Part shown: positions 24,064 through 31,707 of the stretch, one piece after another
Layout: each line of letters starts with the position of its first letter
How positions within the stretch are numbered: the first letter of the stretch is position 1
Assembly: GCA_004799545.1 (NCBI GenBank)
Contig: SSMU01000011.1
Span: forward strand, 149,161-213,160
DNA from: Phenylobacterium sp.
GTDB taxonomy: Bacteria > Pseudomonadota > Alphaproteobacteria > Caulobacterales > Caulobacteraceae
Length of the DNA stretch: 64,000 nucleotides
Direction of reading: 5' to 3'
Program-made: the position numbers and the translations under genes
The notes under the pieces: model-generated
What the model saw: the letters and a program-made list of their open reading frames with translations, nothing else
What the model was told of the DNA's origin: nothing
Databases searched by the model: none

Positions 24064-24267
24064 TTACTTCTTGGCCGTGTCGTCGGCCTTCTTGTCGGCG
24101 TCCGCCTTGGCGGCGGGCTTCTTCATCGCGTGGTGCTTGGCGTGATGCTTGACCGCCATCTTCGGCTTTTCCGGCGGGTTCGGGATCGGCTGCATCTGGG
24201 CCGCGGCCGTGCCGGCGGAGAGGGCGAGGCACGCGAACGCGGCCAGCCCGATTGTCTTGAGATTCAA
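24064..24267 (-). CDS. Small exported Lys/His-rich protein
   Basis: A 67-residue protein with a Sec signal (GLAAFACLALSAGTAAAQ). The mature part is PNPPEKPKMAVKHHAKHHAM followed by Lys/Ala repeats to the end, with paired histidines that could bind metal. No family is recognised; similar tiny secreted basic proteins are frequent in Caulobacterales. Its start at 24267 is preceded by GGGAGGTGA. Confidence 0.7.
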   Translation of the reverse strand: MNLKTIGLAAFACLALSAGTAAAQMQPIPNPPEKPKMAVKHHAKHHAMKKPAAKADADKKADDTAKK

Positions 24268-24409
24268 AGGTCACCTCCCTCGGTAAGTTTCCTCAAACAA
24301 GCTTGACGTTGCGCCGACTCTCCGGCCTCCGGCAAGCGGCTTGATCGAAGGTGGAGAAGCCGGGCGGAGCGCCTAAGATCGGCCGCATATACCGCCTCTA
24401 GGACGGCCC

Positions 24410-24679
24410 ATGACCGACGATGCGACCCGCATCCTGGCGCTCGAAGCCCGGCTCGACGACGCCCAGAAGATCCTGATGGCGCACGACCTGCTGCTGCGCG
24501 GGCTGCTGGCCCACCTGGCCCTGGTCGAGCCGCAGATGTTCGGCCAGCTCGCCGAGCGGCTGTCCGGCCTGAAGTTCTTCCGCGAGGGGGGCGGGGGCGG
24601 GGAGATGCCGCGCGAGGTGGCCGAGGAGATCGCCCTGATCCTGGGCGAGATCAGCCGCAGCGTGGCGCGACAGGGCTAG
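24410..24679 (+). CDS. Small helical protein, unknown
   Basis: An 89-residue soluble protein (MTDDATRILALEARLDDAQK start) that looks like one long helical hairpin with a Gly-rich break (FREGGGGGEMP). No family is recognised. It ends at 24679 and is convergent with the exported protein gene at 24746, with the hairpin repeat between. Confidence 0.6.
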   Translation: MTDDATRILALEARLDDAQKILMAHDLLLRGLLAHLALVEPQMFGQLAERLSGLKFFREGGGGGEMPREVAEEIALILGEISRSVARQG

Positions 24680-24690
24680 GAATTTTCTCT

Positions 24691-24742
24691 ACGCGCAGCC
24701 GGACGCAAAAGTGCTTCACACTTTTGCTGGCTGTCGCTGGGG
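24691..24742 (-). repeat. Stop-adjacent hairpin repeat, copy 2
   Basis: The same unit as at 22644-22698 (CGCAGCCGGACGCAAAAGTG arm, then CACTTTTGCTGGCTGTCGCT). It begins three bases beyond the stop of the leftward gene at 24746. The stem CAAAAGTG/CACTTTTG is conserved while the loop differs. Confidence 0.8.
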
Positions 24743-24745
24743 CGC

Positions 24746-25258
24746 CTACCAGTTGCAGCGCTGGTCGATCCAGAGGGTCATGGAGCCCACGTACTGGGCG
24801 GTGTGATTACGCGACATGCAGGTGGCGAAGGCGTTGTGGAACACGCCCCAATTGCGTTCCGCGTCGGTGAGCAGGGCGTAGGTGGTGGTCGCCGAATCCG
24901 CCTCCACCGCGCAGCTCCTGGCCTGGGCGACCACCACCGGGACCATCGCCGGCGCCGAGCGGATCTCGCCGATCAGCTCGCCGTCCTGCTCATAGCTGGC
25001 GGCCTGCAGCCGCGGGGTGACGGGATGCGGCGTGCGCCGACCGGACCTGAGGCAGGCGCCCGGCGAAACGCCGCCGCTCCACAGGCGTTCAGCCGGGCTC
25101 CAGAAGACCTCGGTGCGATAGGCGGCCGGGCCCGCGTAGGCCTGGCTGGTCGCGGCCATGTTCGTGGCGGCAGCGTTCGTCGCGGCTCCGGCCGAGCCGG
25201 CCGCCGCCATCGCGGCAAGCACAAGGCTCGCCACCACCGCCAGGCGTGTTGAATGCAT
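24746..25258 (-). CDS. Exported protein, unknown
   Basis: A 170-residue protein with a Sec signal (VVASLVLAAMAAAGSAGA). The mature part has four cysteines (GACLRSG; RSCAVEAD; ATCMSRNH; QRCNW at the end) that could form two disulfides in the periplasm. No family is recognised. Its ATG lies in front of a 185-base gap shared with the divergent DUF2188 gene. Confidence 0.65.
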   Translation of the reverse strand: MHSTRLAVVASLVLAAMAAAGSAGAATNAAATNMAATSQAYAGPAAYRTEVFWSPAERLWSGGVSPGACLRSGRRTPHPVTPRLQAASYEQDGELIGEIRSAPAMVPVVVAQARSCAVEADSATTTYALLTDAERNWGVFHNAFATCMSRNHTAQYVGSMTLWIDQRCNW

Positions 25259-25443
25259 GGAAACCCCCCGCGGGGAGAGCAGCTTAGGGCCGCTTTAGAG
25301 TCAATGGTTTGTTAAGTGGTCAGGGTTAACGCGCGGCGCCCCGCCGCACCTGCCTGGTTTGCGGTCGCCGTTGCCCAGGCGACGACCGCTGGACAGCCGG
25401 CGCGATAGCTGTGTTCCGTAGGCGCAGCAGGAGACCTCGGGAC

Positions 25444-25683
25444 ATGAGCGCGTTCACCTACGAGATCGTCGAGCATGACGGCGGCTGGGCCTATCGCGCC
25501 GACGGCGTCTATTCGGAGACCTTCCCGAGCCATGATGCGGCGAGGCGGGCGGCCGAGCGCGCGGCGGCCGAACAGCGGGTCGGCGGCGAGACCGCCGGCA
25601 TCGTCTACGAGGATGCCCGCGGACGCTGGCACGAGGAGGTCGCCGAAGGCGACGACCGGCCGGAGACCGACGTCGAGGGCTGA
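25444..25683 (+). CDS. DUF2188 domain protein
   Basis: A 79-residue protein. The pattern YEIVEHDGGWAYRADGVYSE, then FPSHDAARRAAERAAAEQ and GIVYEDARGRWHEE matches DUF2188, a small beta-beta-alpha-beta family of unknown function. The ATG at 25444 is chosen because upstream codons are Arg-rich and untypical. It directly precedes the second SOS promoter cassette. Confidence 0.75.
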   Translation: MSAFTYEIVEHDGGWAYRADGVYSETFPSHDAARRAAERAAAEQRVGGETAGIVYEDARGRWHEEVAEGDDRPETDVEG

Positions 25684-25710
25684 GCCGACGATCGAAGGTG
25701 GTCGCCAAAA

Positions 25711-25778
25711 TGTTCTCATTTTGTTCTTGACAACCGCGCGCGTTTTCGATAGGATTTCGGCATCGTCAAGAACTGCGC
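25711..25778 (+). repeat. SOS promoter cassette, copy B
   Basis: Nearly identical to 13581-13648: the LexA box, TTGACA, the 17-base spacer and the -10 region (TAGGAT here, TAGCAT there) are all kept, as is the following GGCATCGT. Outside this stretch the two loci do not match. Confidence 0.8.
25712..25726 (+). promoter_or_regulatory. LexA box match 4 with SOS promoter
   Basis: GTTCTCATTTTGTTC fits GTTC-N7-GTTC. TTGACA at 25727-25732 and TAGGAT at 25750-25755, 17 bases apart, form a strong promoter under the box. The lipoprotein ATG at 25795 lies about 35 bases after the likely transcript start. Confidence 0.82.
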
Positions 25779-25794
25779 CTCAGGGTGACGTCGG

Positions 25795-26178
25795 ATGAGA
25801 AGCTTGCGTCCGATCCTCGCGCTTGCGGCCGTCGCTGTGGGCCTTAGCGGTTGCGCGGGGGCATCCCGGTTGCCGAAGGGCCAACACCTGAAGTGCCTCG
25901 TGGAGGGAAAGCTCTGCGTAGGCATGAAGGTGAGCGAAATTCCGGATTACACGTACCGGCCGTGGCTCGGCTCGTTTCATGGCGTCTATTGCGGCGTCTA
26001 TGAGCCGCCGATCGCGGGCCGTCCTCAACCGCTGGCGAAGCTGCTAAGCGGCGGTTGCGGGCAGGAGACCTACCTGGCGCTCTTCGAAAGCGGGCGCTGC
26101 GTCTCGAGCGTCTCCGTGAAGGACGGCGTGATCGTCGACCTGTCGCGGGACTGCCGGGACCTCATCGACTTCGGCTAA
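25795..26178 (+). CDS. SOS-controlled lipoprotein, unknown
   Basis: A 127-residue protein with a lipoprotein signal and lipobox (LALAAVAVGLSGC; Cys at residue 20). Further cysteines pair up in the mature part (LKCLVEGKLCVGMK; GVYCGVYEP; GGCGQE; GRCVSSV; RDCRDL). AGGGTGA before the ATG is a good ribosome-binding site. No family is recognised. It stands in front of the portal gene but is driven by its own SOS promoter. An envelope-damage or immunity role is only a guess. Confidence 0.7.
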   Translation: MRSLRPILALAAVAVGLSGCAGASRLPKGQHLKCLVEGKLCVGMKVSEIPDYTYRPWLGSFHGVYCGVYEPPIAGRPQPLAKLLSGGCGQETYLALFESGRCVSSVSVKDGVIVDLSRDCRDLIDFG

Positions 26179-26286
26179 GCGGCGCGCGGCCTTTTTTTCC
26201 GACTGCTGAGCGGGCCTTCCCATGGTCTGCGAGCCAAACCTGACGGGCGTCCGCCCGGGCGGGCCAAACCCATTGGGGATCATCCA

Positions 26287-28200
26287 TTGCCCGACGACGA
26301 GATCCTTCAAGAGGCCCGCGAGGCCTTCGAGCTGGCGGCTGACGCGGAGGCGGAGAACCGGCGCGAGGCGCTGGACGACCTGCGCTTCGCCAGGCTGGGC
26401 GAGCAGTGGCCGGAGCGGGTGCGGCGCGAGCGGGAGCTGGACGGGCGACCCTGCCTGACCATCAACCGGCTGCCGGCCTTCATCCGCCAGGTGGTTAACG
26501 ACGCGCGGCAGAACAAGCCGGCGATGATCGTCCATCCGGTGGACAGCCAGTCGGACCCGGCGACCGCCGAGATCATGAGCGGGTTGATCCGCCACATCGA
26601 GCAAAGCTCGGACGCCGAGGTGGCTTACGACACGGCGCTGGATTTCGCGGTGACCGGCGGCTTCGGCTACTTCCGGATCAACACCCGCTATGCGTCCGAC
26701 GACAGCTTCGACCAGGACCTGGTCATCGAGCGGGTGGCCAACCCGTTCTCGATCTACGGCGACCCGAACGGCACGGCGGCCGACAGCTCCGACTGGAATG
26801 TGGCCTTCGTAGTCGACACCCTGCCGAAGGCCGCCTTCGAGGCGCGCTGGAAGGGGGCCGAGCCGGTCGACTGGAGCGCTGACGCCTATGCCTCGCTGCG
26901 CCTGCCCTGGATCGAGGGCGACCAGGTGATGGTCTGCGAATACTGGCGGCGCGAGGCCTGCCAGCGGCAGATCGTGGCGCTGTCGGACGGGCAGGTGGTC
27001 GAGGTCGCCGTCTATGAGGCGCAGAAGGCGATGTTCGACGCCCTGGGGGTCAGTGTCGTCGGGCGGCCGCGGCCGGTGGCGAGCCACAGGGTGACGCAGA
27101 AGATCGTCACCGGCGCCGAGGTGCTGGAGCGCATCGAGTGGGCGGGCAAGTTCATCCCGATCGTGCCGGTCTATGGCGAGGAGCTGCACGTCGATGGCCG
27201 GCGCCGGCTGCGGAGCCTGGTGCGCGACGCCAAGGACCCGCAGCGGATGTTCAACTATTGGCGCACGACCACGACGGAGCTGGTGGCGCTGGCGCCCAAG
27301 ACGCCGTTCATCGGCCGCAAGGGCGCCTTCGAGACCGACAGCGCCAAGTGGGCGACCGCCAACACCCAGACCCACGCCTATATCGAATATGACGGCCCAG
27401 AGCCGCCGCAGCGCCAGCCATTCGCAGGTCCCCCGGCCGGGGCGATGCAGGAGGCGCTGTCGGCCTCCGACGACATGAAGGCGATCATGGGCCTGCACGA
27501 CGCGAGCCTGGGGGCCCCGTCGAACGAGACCTCCGGCCGGGCGATCATGATGCGCCAGCGGGAGGGCGACATCTCGACCTTCCACTACATCGACAACCTG
27601 AGCCGCGCGCTCCGGCATGGCGGGCGGATCCTGCTGGACCTGATCCCCAGGGTCTATGGAACGGCGAGGGTGATCCGCGTGATCGGCGGGGACGGCGCAG
27701 CGCAGGCGGTGGCGGTGAACCAGCCGCCGGCGGCGGGGCAGGGTGGGGGCCAGCCTGCGGCGCCTGCCGCGGGCGAGCTGGGCAAGGTGGAGAAGATCTA
27801 CGACCTGACGGTCGGCAAGTACGACCTGACCGTGGAGGCGGGCCCGAGCTTCACCACCCGGCGCGAGGAGGCGGCGAACCAGATGATCGAGCTGATCCGC
27901 GCCTACCCGCAGGCGGCGCCGCTGATCGGCGACCTGCTGGCCAAGAACCTCGACTGGCCAGGCGCCGACGAGATCGCCCAACGGCTGGCGGCCATGCTGC
28001 CGGCCCAGGCGCGCGGCGTGTCGCTGGAGGCGCAGGGGCTGCAGGCTGCGCAAGGCGAGCTCGCCAAGCTTGGCCAGGCGCTGTCGGCGGCGCGCGTGGA
28101 GATCGCCGCCCTGAAACAGGACCAGGCGAATTCGGCGCGACGACTGCAGATCGAGGCCTTCGAGGCGGAGACCAACCGATTGAAGGCGCTGCACCGCTAG
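26287..28200 (+). CDS. P22-like portal protein
   Basis: A 637-residue protein forming the dodecameric DNA channel of the head. The start EAREAFELAADAEAENRREA, then RPCLTINRLPAFIRQVVND near residue 54, is the P22-type portal pattern, continued by NPFSIYGDPNGTAADSSDWN, QRMFNYWRTTTTELVALAPK and SGRAIMMRQREGDISTFHYI. The C-terminal 150 residues are helical and Gln/Ala-rich, as in the portal barrel. The TTG at 26287 is the only reasonable start in this frame. The frame is intact. Confidence 0.88.
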   Translation: MPDDEILQEAREAFELAADAEAENRREALDDLRFARLGEQWPERVRRERELDGRPCLTINRLPAFIRQVVNDARQNKPAMIVHPVDSQSDPATAEIMSGLIRHIEQSSDAEVAYDTALDFAVTGGFGYFRINTRYASDDSFDQDLVIERVANPFSIYGDPNGTAADSSDWNVAFVVDTLPKAAFEARWKGAEPVDWSADAYASLRLPWIEGDQVMVCEYWRREACQRQIVALSDGQVVEVAVYEAQKAMFDALGVSVVGRPRPVASHRVTQKIVTGAEVLERIEWAGKFIPIVPVYGEELHVDGRRRLRSLVRDAKDPQRMFNYWRTTTTELVALAPKTPFIGRKGAFETDSAKWATANTQTHAYIEYDGPEPPQRQPFAGPPAGAMQEALSASDDMKAIMGLHDASLGAPSNETSGRAIMMRQREGDISTFHYIDNLSRALRHGGRILLDLIPRVYGTARVIRVIGGDGAAQAVAVNQPPAAGQGGGQPAAPAAGELGKVEKIYDLTVGKYDLTVEAGPSFTTRREEAANQMIELIRAYPQAAPLIGDLLAKNLDWPGADEIAQRLAAMLPAQARGVSLEAQGLQAAQGELAKLGQALSAARVEIAALKQDQANSARRLQIEAFEAETNRLKALHR

Positions 28201-28216
28201 CGCGCGGCGACTTGAC

Positions 28217-28231
28217 GTTCCATATTTGTTC
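28217..28231 (+). promoter_or_regulatory. LexA box match 5 (inside the phage late block)
   Basis: GTTCCATATTTGTTC fits GTTC-N7-GTTC, 16 bases after the portal stop. TTGACG (28212-28217) overlaps its left end; no good -10 is seen. It would give the hydrolase at 28246 SOS control independent of the late operon. Confidence 0.65.
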
Positions 28232-28245
28232 TGATGAGGTGACGC

Positions 28246-29013
28246 TTGCCCAACTCGTTCGGAGAGACGCTTCAAGCGCTCGGCGTGCCGATGTTCAGCG
28301 AGCCAGACGACGCTCCGACGGCCGCGAGCGGCCAGGACGGCTCTGCCGATCCGGGGCCGCCCGGGCCCGTCGGCTCGCCGGCGGCGTCGGCCCCGTCGGA
28401 CCCTTGCGAATTCACCTTCATCGGCGGCGCGGGCGTTGGGGGCGACTACCTCGACGCCCTCAAGCAATCCTTCGAACGCGGCGGCATCGCGCACGTCCAT
28501 GTGCCGAACCATCCTGCCGCCTTCCCCTGGGAGGTCGCCGGCGATGCGATCAGCATTCCGCACGTGAACGACCTGAGCTTCGCCAAGGGGCTGGTCGACA
28601 CGCCGGAGGCGAGGGCGGCGGCGCAGCATTCGCTCAGCCTGGGCGACGAGCAATACAATCTCGGCGGCTATTCGTACGGTGCGGCGGCCGCGGCGGCGAA
28701 CGCCTATGCGGTCGCGCAGAACGGCGGCAAGGTGGACAACCTCGTGCTGCTGGGCGCGCCGATCAACCAGGACCTCTACGACGCCGTGACGCATAACCCG
28801 AGGATCAAGAACGTCGTCAACCTGGATCTTGGCGCCTATGGCGATCCGATCCATGCCGGGATGACGGACGGCGAGATCCTTCGGGCTGCACCGAAGCTCG
28901 CTGGCCAGTGGGCGAGCGGCCAGGGGCATTTCCGATACAGCGGCGACGGGCCGGTCTTCGACCAGCGTCGAGACGAGCTGACGCAACAGTTGCTCGATCG
29001 CGGACTCAGATGA
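28246..29013 (+). CDS. SOS-associated alpha/beta hydrolase (lipase-like) effector candidate
   Basis: A 255-residue protein. An N-terminal 50-residue linker rich in Ala, Pro, Gly and Asp is followed by a hydrolase-like domain: FTFIGGAGVGGDYLDALK, LGGYSYGAAAAAANAYAV with the GXSXG nucleophile Ser143, and NLVLLGAPINQDLYD. A candidate His is in GQGHFRYSGDG near the C-terminus. There is no Sec signal. The TTG start at 28246 is supported by GAGGTGA four bases upstream. It sits between portal and scaffold with its own LexA box and overlaps the membrane protein gene by four bases, so the two form a pair. It could be a phage lysis or effector enzyme; the substrate is unknown. Confidence 0.72.
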   Translation: MPNSFGETLQALGVPMFSEPDDAPTAASGQDGSADPGPPGPVGSPAASAPSDPCEFTFIGGAGVGGDYLDALKQSFERGGIAHVHVPNHPAAFPWEVAGDAISIPHVNDLSFAKGLVDTPEARAAAQHSLSLGDEQYNLGGYSYGAAAAAANAYAVAQNGGKVDNLVLLGAPINQDLYDAVTHNPRIKNVVNLDLGAYGDPIHAGMTDGEILRAAPKLAGQWASGQGHFRYSGDGPVFDQRRDELTQQLLDRGLR

Positions 29014-29411
29014 AGCAGCGGATCGCCGACGTCCTGTTCTGGATCGCGATCACCTGGGTCGTGGCCGTCGAGGCGGTCGGCGGCTGGATGATGATCGAAA
29101 TGCTCCGGGAGCACCGCACGCCGATCCAAGAAAGCTGCTGGCCGATCATGCCCGTCTTCTCCTGGACGGGAAGCTACGTCGCCCTGTTTCCCTTGCTGGC
29201 CTCGACGCTCCTGAGGCCGAGCGGCTACCGCGCCGTGGGATTCCTGATCCTGCTCGCCTTGAGTCCGCTGGAGTTCATCGCTTGCGATGAGGTGACGGAG
29301 CGCAATGCGTGGCTGGGGCACCTGGCCTGGCCGCTGGCGGTCGTCGCCGCGGCGCTCGGAATCCTGGAATTCACCCGCCGGCGGCTGAAGGCCCGTCGAA
29401 CGCCGGCCTGA
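29010..29411 (+). CDS. Membrane protein paired with the SOS hydrolase
   Basis: A 133-residue protein with four hydrophobic helices (VLFWIAITWVVAVEAVGGWM; YVALFPLLASTLL; AVGFLILLALSPLEFIAC; LAWPLAVVAAALGILEF) and a basic tail. Its ATG overlaps the hydrolase stop (ATGA), implying coupled translation. It is immunity-like or holin-like in size and topology. No family is recognised. Confidence 0.7.
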   Translation: MKQRIADVLFWIAITWVVAVEAVGGWMMIEMLREHRTPIQESCWPIMPVFSWTGSYVALFPLLASTLLRPSGYRAVGFLILLALSPLEFIACDEVTERNAWLGHLAWPLAVVAAALGILEFTRRRLKARRTPA

Positions 29412-29449
29412 TCCCCGCGCCCTCGGCGGCGCAAGAACCTGAGGACATC

Positions 29450-30274
29450 ATGACAGACAGAGACGCCGCCCTCGCGGGCGAAGACGACGCCGTGCGCGCT
29501 GAGGAAATGCCGCCGGAGAGCGGTGAGGAGGCGAGCGCCGAAGCTTGCGACCCGGCCGACGGAACCTGCGAGATCGAGCACGAGGGCCAGACCTACGAGG
29601 TCCCGCGTGCGCTGCAGGGCGCATTCCTCCGGCACGCCGACTACACCCGAAAGACCCAGGAGCTGGCGCATCATCGGCGTGCGCTCGAGGCCGAGCGGGC
29701 GGCGGTGGCGCAGCAGGCGCAGGCGGTGGCCGGCGCCAGCCAGGCGCGGGTCCACCTGGCGGCCCTGGACCACCAGCTGGCCGGATTCCGCGGCGTCGAC
29801 TGGAAGGCCTATGCGCAGCAGGATCCGCAGGGTGCGCAGGCGCTGTGGCGGCGGGTCCAGGGCCTCGCCCAGGCGCGCGGCCACGCCGCCCAGGCGGTGA
29901 CGCAGCACGAGCACGGCCAGCGGCTGCAGGCCGAGCGCGAGGCGGCCGAGGCCATGGCCGAAACGGGCCGGGTGCTGGCCCGCGAGATCCCAGGCTGGTC
30001 GCCGGAACTGGCGTCCAAGCTCTCCGACTACGCGATCAGCCAGGGCGTGACCCTGGAGGAGCTGAAGGCGGCGTCGGATCCGCGCATCTGGAAGGTGCTG
30101 CACAAGGCCTTCCGCGCCGAGCACGGCGCCCGCGGCGACGCGGCCGCGGAGGCGCCGGTGGTGCGCCCGGCCGTGCAGGTCTCCGGCGCGGCGACGGCCG
30201 GCGGGGTGCGCGACGAGCTCGCCACCAAGGAGTGGATGCGCCGCCGCAACGACCAGCTGCAGAAGGGGCGCTGA
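29450..30274 (+). CDS. Phage scaffolding-type protein
   Basis: A 274-residue, strongly charged helical protein in the scaffold position between portal and coat. The N-terminus is acidic (EAMPPES-like start, then SAEACDPADGTCEIEHEG), the middle is coiled-coil, Gln/Ala/Arg-rich (LEAERAAVAQQAQAVAG), and the C-terminus is basic (TKEWMRRRNDQLQKGR), as expected for a scaffold's coat-binding end. The EIEHEGQTYEVPRALQGAF segment recurs in proteobacterial phage scaffolds. It should direct coat assembly and leave the finished head. Confidence 0.78.
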   Translation: MTDRDAALAGEDDAVRAEEMPPESGEEASAEACDPADGTCEIEHEGQTYEVPRALQGAFLRHADYTRKTQELAHHRRALEAERAAVAQQAQAVAGASQARVHLAALDHQLAGFRGVDWKAYAQQDPQGAQALWRRVQGLAQARGHAAQAVTQHEHGQRLQAEREAAEAMAETGRVLAREIPGWSPELASKLSDYAISQGVTLEELKAASDPRIWKVLHKAFRAEHGARGDAAAEAPVVRPAVQVSGAATAGGVRDELATKEWMRRRNDQLQKGR

Positions 30275-30479
30275 ACACCGCCGCCGCGCCGGCGGCATCG
30301 ACCCGACAACAACGCCCCTTCTCCGCCGCGCGGATCTCCGCCAACGGCGGGGAGCACGGGCGCACCTAGAGCCAATCGCCTAGCCGCCGCCGGCCTTCGC
30401 GCCGGCCGCGCCCGAGCACGCGCCATGCCGCCTCGGAAGCGTTCGCGCGGCCCATCCCAACATTCTTGAAAGGACAGAC

Positions 30480-31658
30480 ATGGCCAACGCCATCCTGACG
30501 CCGACCGCGGTGACGCGCGAGGCGCTGCGCGTGCTGCACCAGAAGCTCAACTTCGTGGGCTCCATCACGCGCGAATACGACGACAGCTTCGCCCGCCAGG
30601 GCGCCAAGGTGGGCGACACCCTGAAGGTGCGGCTGCCCAACCAGTTCGTGGTCCGAACCGGCCCGACGCTGGCCGCCCAGGACACCACCGAGACCTCGGC
30701 GGACCTGAAGGTGCAGACCCAGAAGGGCGTCGACCTGAACTTCACCTCCGTCGACCTGACCCTGTCGCTGGACGAGTTCGCCGACCGAATCCTGGAGCCC
30801 GCCATGAGCGTGCTGGCCGCCAACATCGAGGCGGACGCCATGACCATGTACAAGGACGTCTGGAACCAGGTGAACAACCAGGGCTCCGCCACCACCTTCT
30901 CCAAGGTGCTGCAGGGCCGCAAGATCCTGGTGGACAACCTAGCGCCCCTGGCCGGCCGGACCTGCAACCTGAACACCCAGGACAACGTCGACCTGGTCGA
31001 CGCGCTGAAGGGCCTGTTCAACGACCAGGGCTCGATCTCCAAGCAGAACCGCGAAGGCTACATGGGCCGCACCGCCGGCTTCGACTTCATGGAGAACACG
31101 CTCTGGCCGACGCACCCGCGCGGCGCCGCCAACACCGCCTATGTGGTGAACGGCGCGGGCCAGACGGGAGCCACGCTGGCGGTCTCCACCGGCGCCGGGG
31201 CTGCAGTGCGGGGCGACAGCTTCACCATCGCCGGCGTGTTCCGGGTGCATCCGGAGACCAAGGCGGCGACCTCGATCCTGCAGCCGTTCGTGCTCACCGC
31301 GGACTATGCGGGCGGGGCCGGCAACTTGGCGATCTCGCCGGCCATCGTCACCTCGGGCGCGACGCAGAACGTTTCGGCCGGGCCGGCGGCGGGGGCGCAG
31401 ATCACCTTCGCGGGCACGGCCAACACGCCGCACGGCATCTCGATGGCCTACCAGAAGGGGGCCTTCGCCTTCGCCAGCGCCGACATGGTGATGCCGAAGG
31501 GCGTCGACTTCGCCGCGCGCGAAGTGTTCGACGGCGTCTCGATGCGGATCGTGCGCCAGTACGACATCAACAACGACAAGTTCCCGTGCCGGCTGGACGT
31601 GCTCTACGGCTACAAGACGCTGCGGCCGCAGCTCGCCTGCCGCCTGGCGAACAACTAG
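30480..31658 (+). CDS. P22-like major capsid (coat) protein
   Basis: A 392-residue protein with P22 coat-type features: MANAILTPTAVTREALRVLH at the start, LNFVGSITREYDDSFARQG, GDTLKVRLPNQFVV, then VDLTLSLDEFADRILEPAMS. The C-terminus (MRIVRQYDINNDKFPCRLDV) is also typical. It forms the icosahedral shell. AAAGGA before the ATG is a strong ribosome-binding site, as expected for the most abundant phage protein. The 205 bases in front hold GC-rich inverted repeats but no gene. Confidence 0.9.
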   Translation: MANAILTPTAVTREALRVLHQKLNFVGSITREYDDSFARQGAKVGDTLKVRLPNQFVVRTGPTLAAQDTTETSADLKVQTQKGVDLNFTSVDLTLSLDEFADRILEPAMSVLAANIEADAMTMYKDVWNQVNNQGSATTFSKVLQGRKILVDNLAPLAGRTCNLNTQDNVDLVDALKGLFNDQGSISKQNREGYMGRTAGFDFMENTLWPTHPRGAANTAYVVNGAGQTGATLAVSTGAGAAVRGDSFTIAGVFRVHPETKAATSILQPFVLTADYAGGAGNLAISPAIVTSGATQNVSAGPAAGAQITFAGTANTPHGISMAYQKGAFAFASADMVMPKGVDFAAREVFDGVSMRIVRQYDINNDKFPCRLDVLYGYKTLRPQLACRLANN

Positions 31659-31678
31659 CCCACTCGGGCGATGGGTTC

Positions 31679-31705
31679 GGGCGGTTTCCGCAGGGAGCCG
31701 CCCGG
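31679..31705. terminator. Hairpin after the coat gene
   Basis: CGGGCGG and CCGCCCG form a 7-bp stem with a 13-base loop in the 49-bp gap between the convergent coat and FkbM genes. There is no T run, so termination would be partial. Confidence 0.4.
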
Positions 31706-31707
31706 CC

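Noticed and set aside
25310..25335. TTAA pair as a CtrA site
   Set aside because: The two TTAA are 10 bases apart, not the required 7.
26044..28986. 980-residue antisense frame over the portal gene
   Set aside because: Arg/His/Leu-rich shadow of the portal and neighbouring genes, without a ribosome-binding site.
30280..30479. GC-rich inverted repeats before the coat gene as a late promoter
   Set aside because: No recognisable -10 or -35, and such repeats are common in GC-rich phage DNA.
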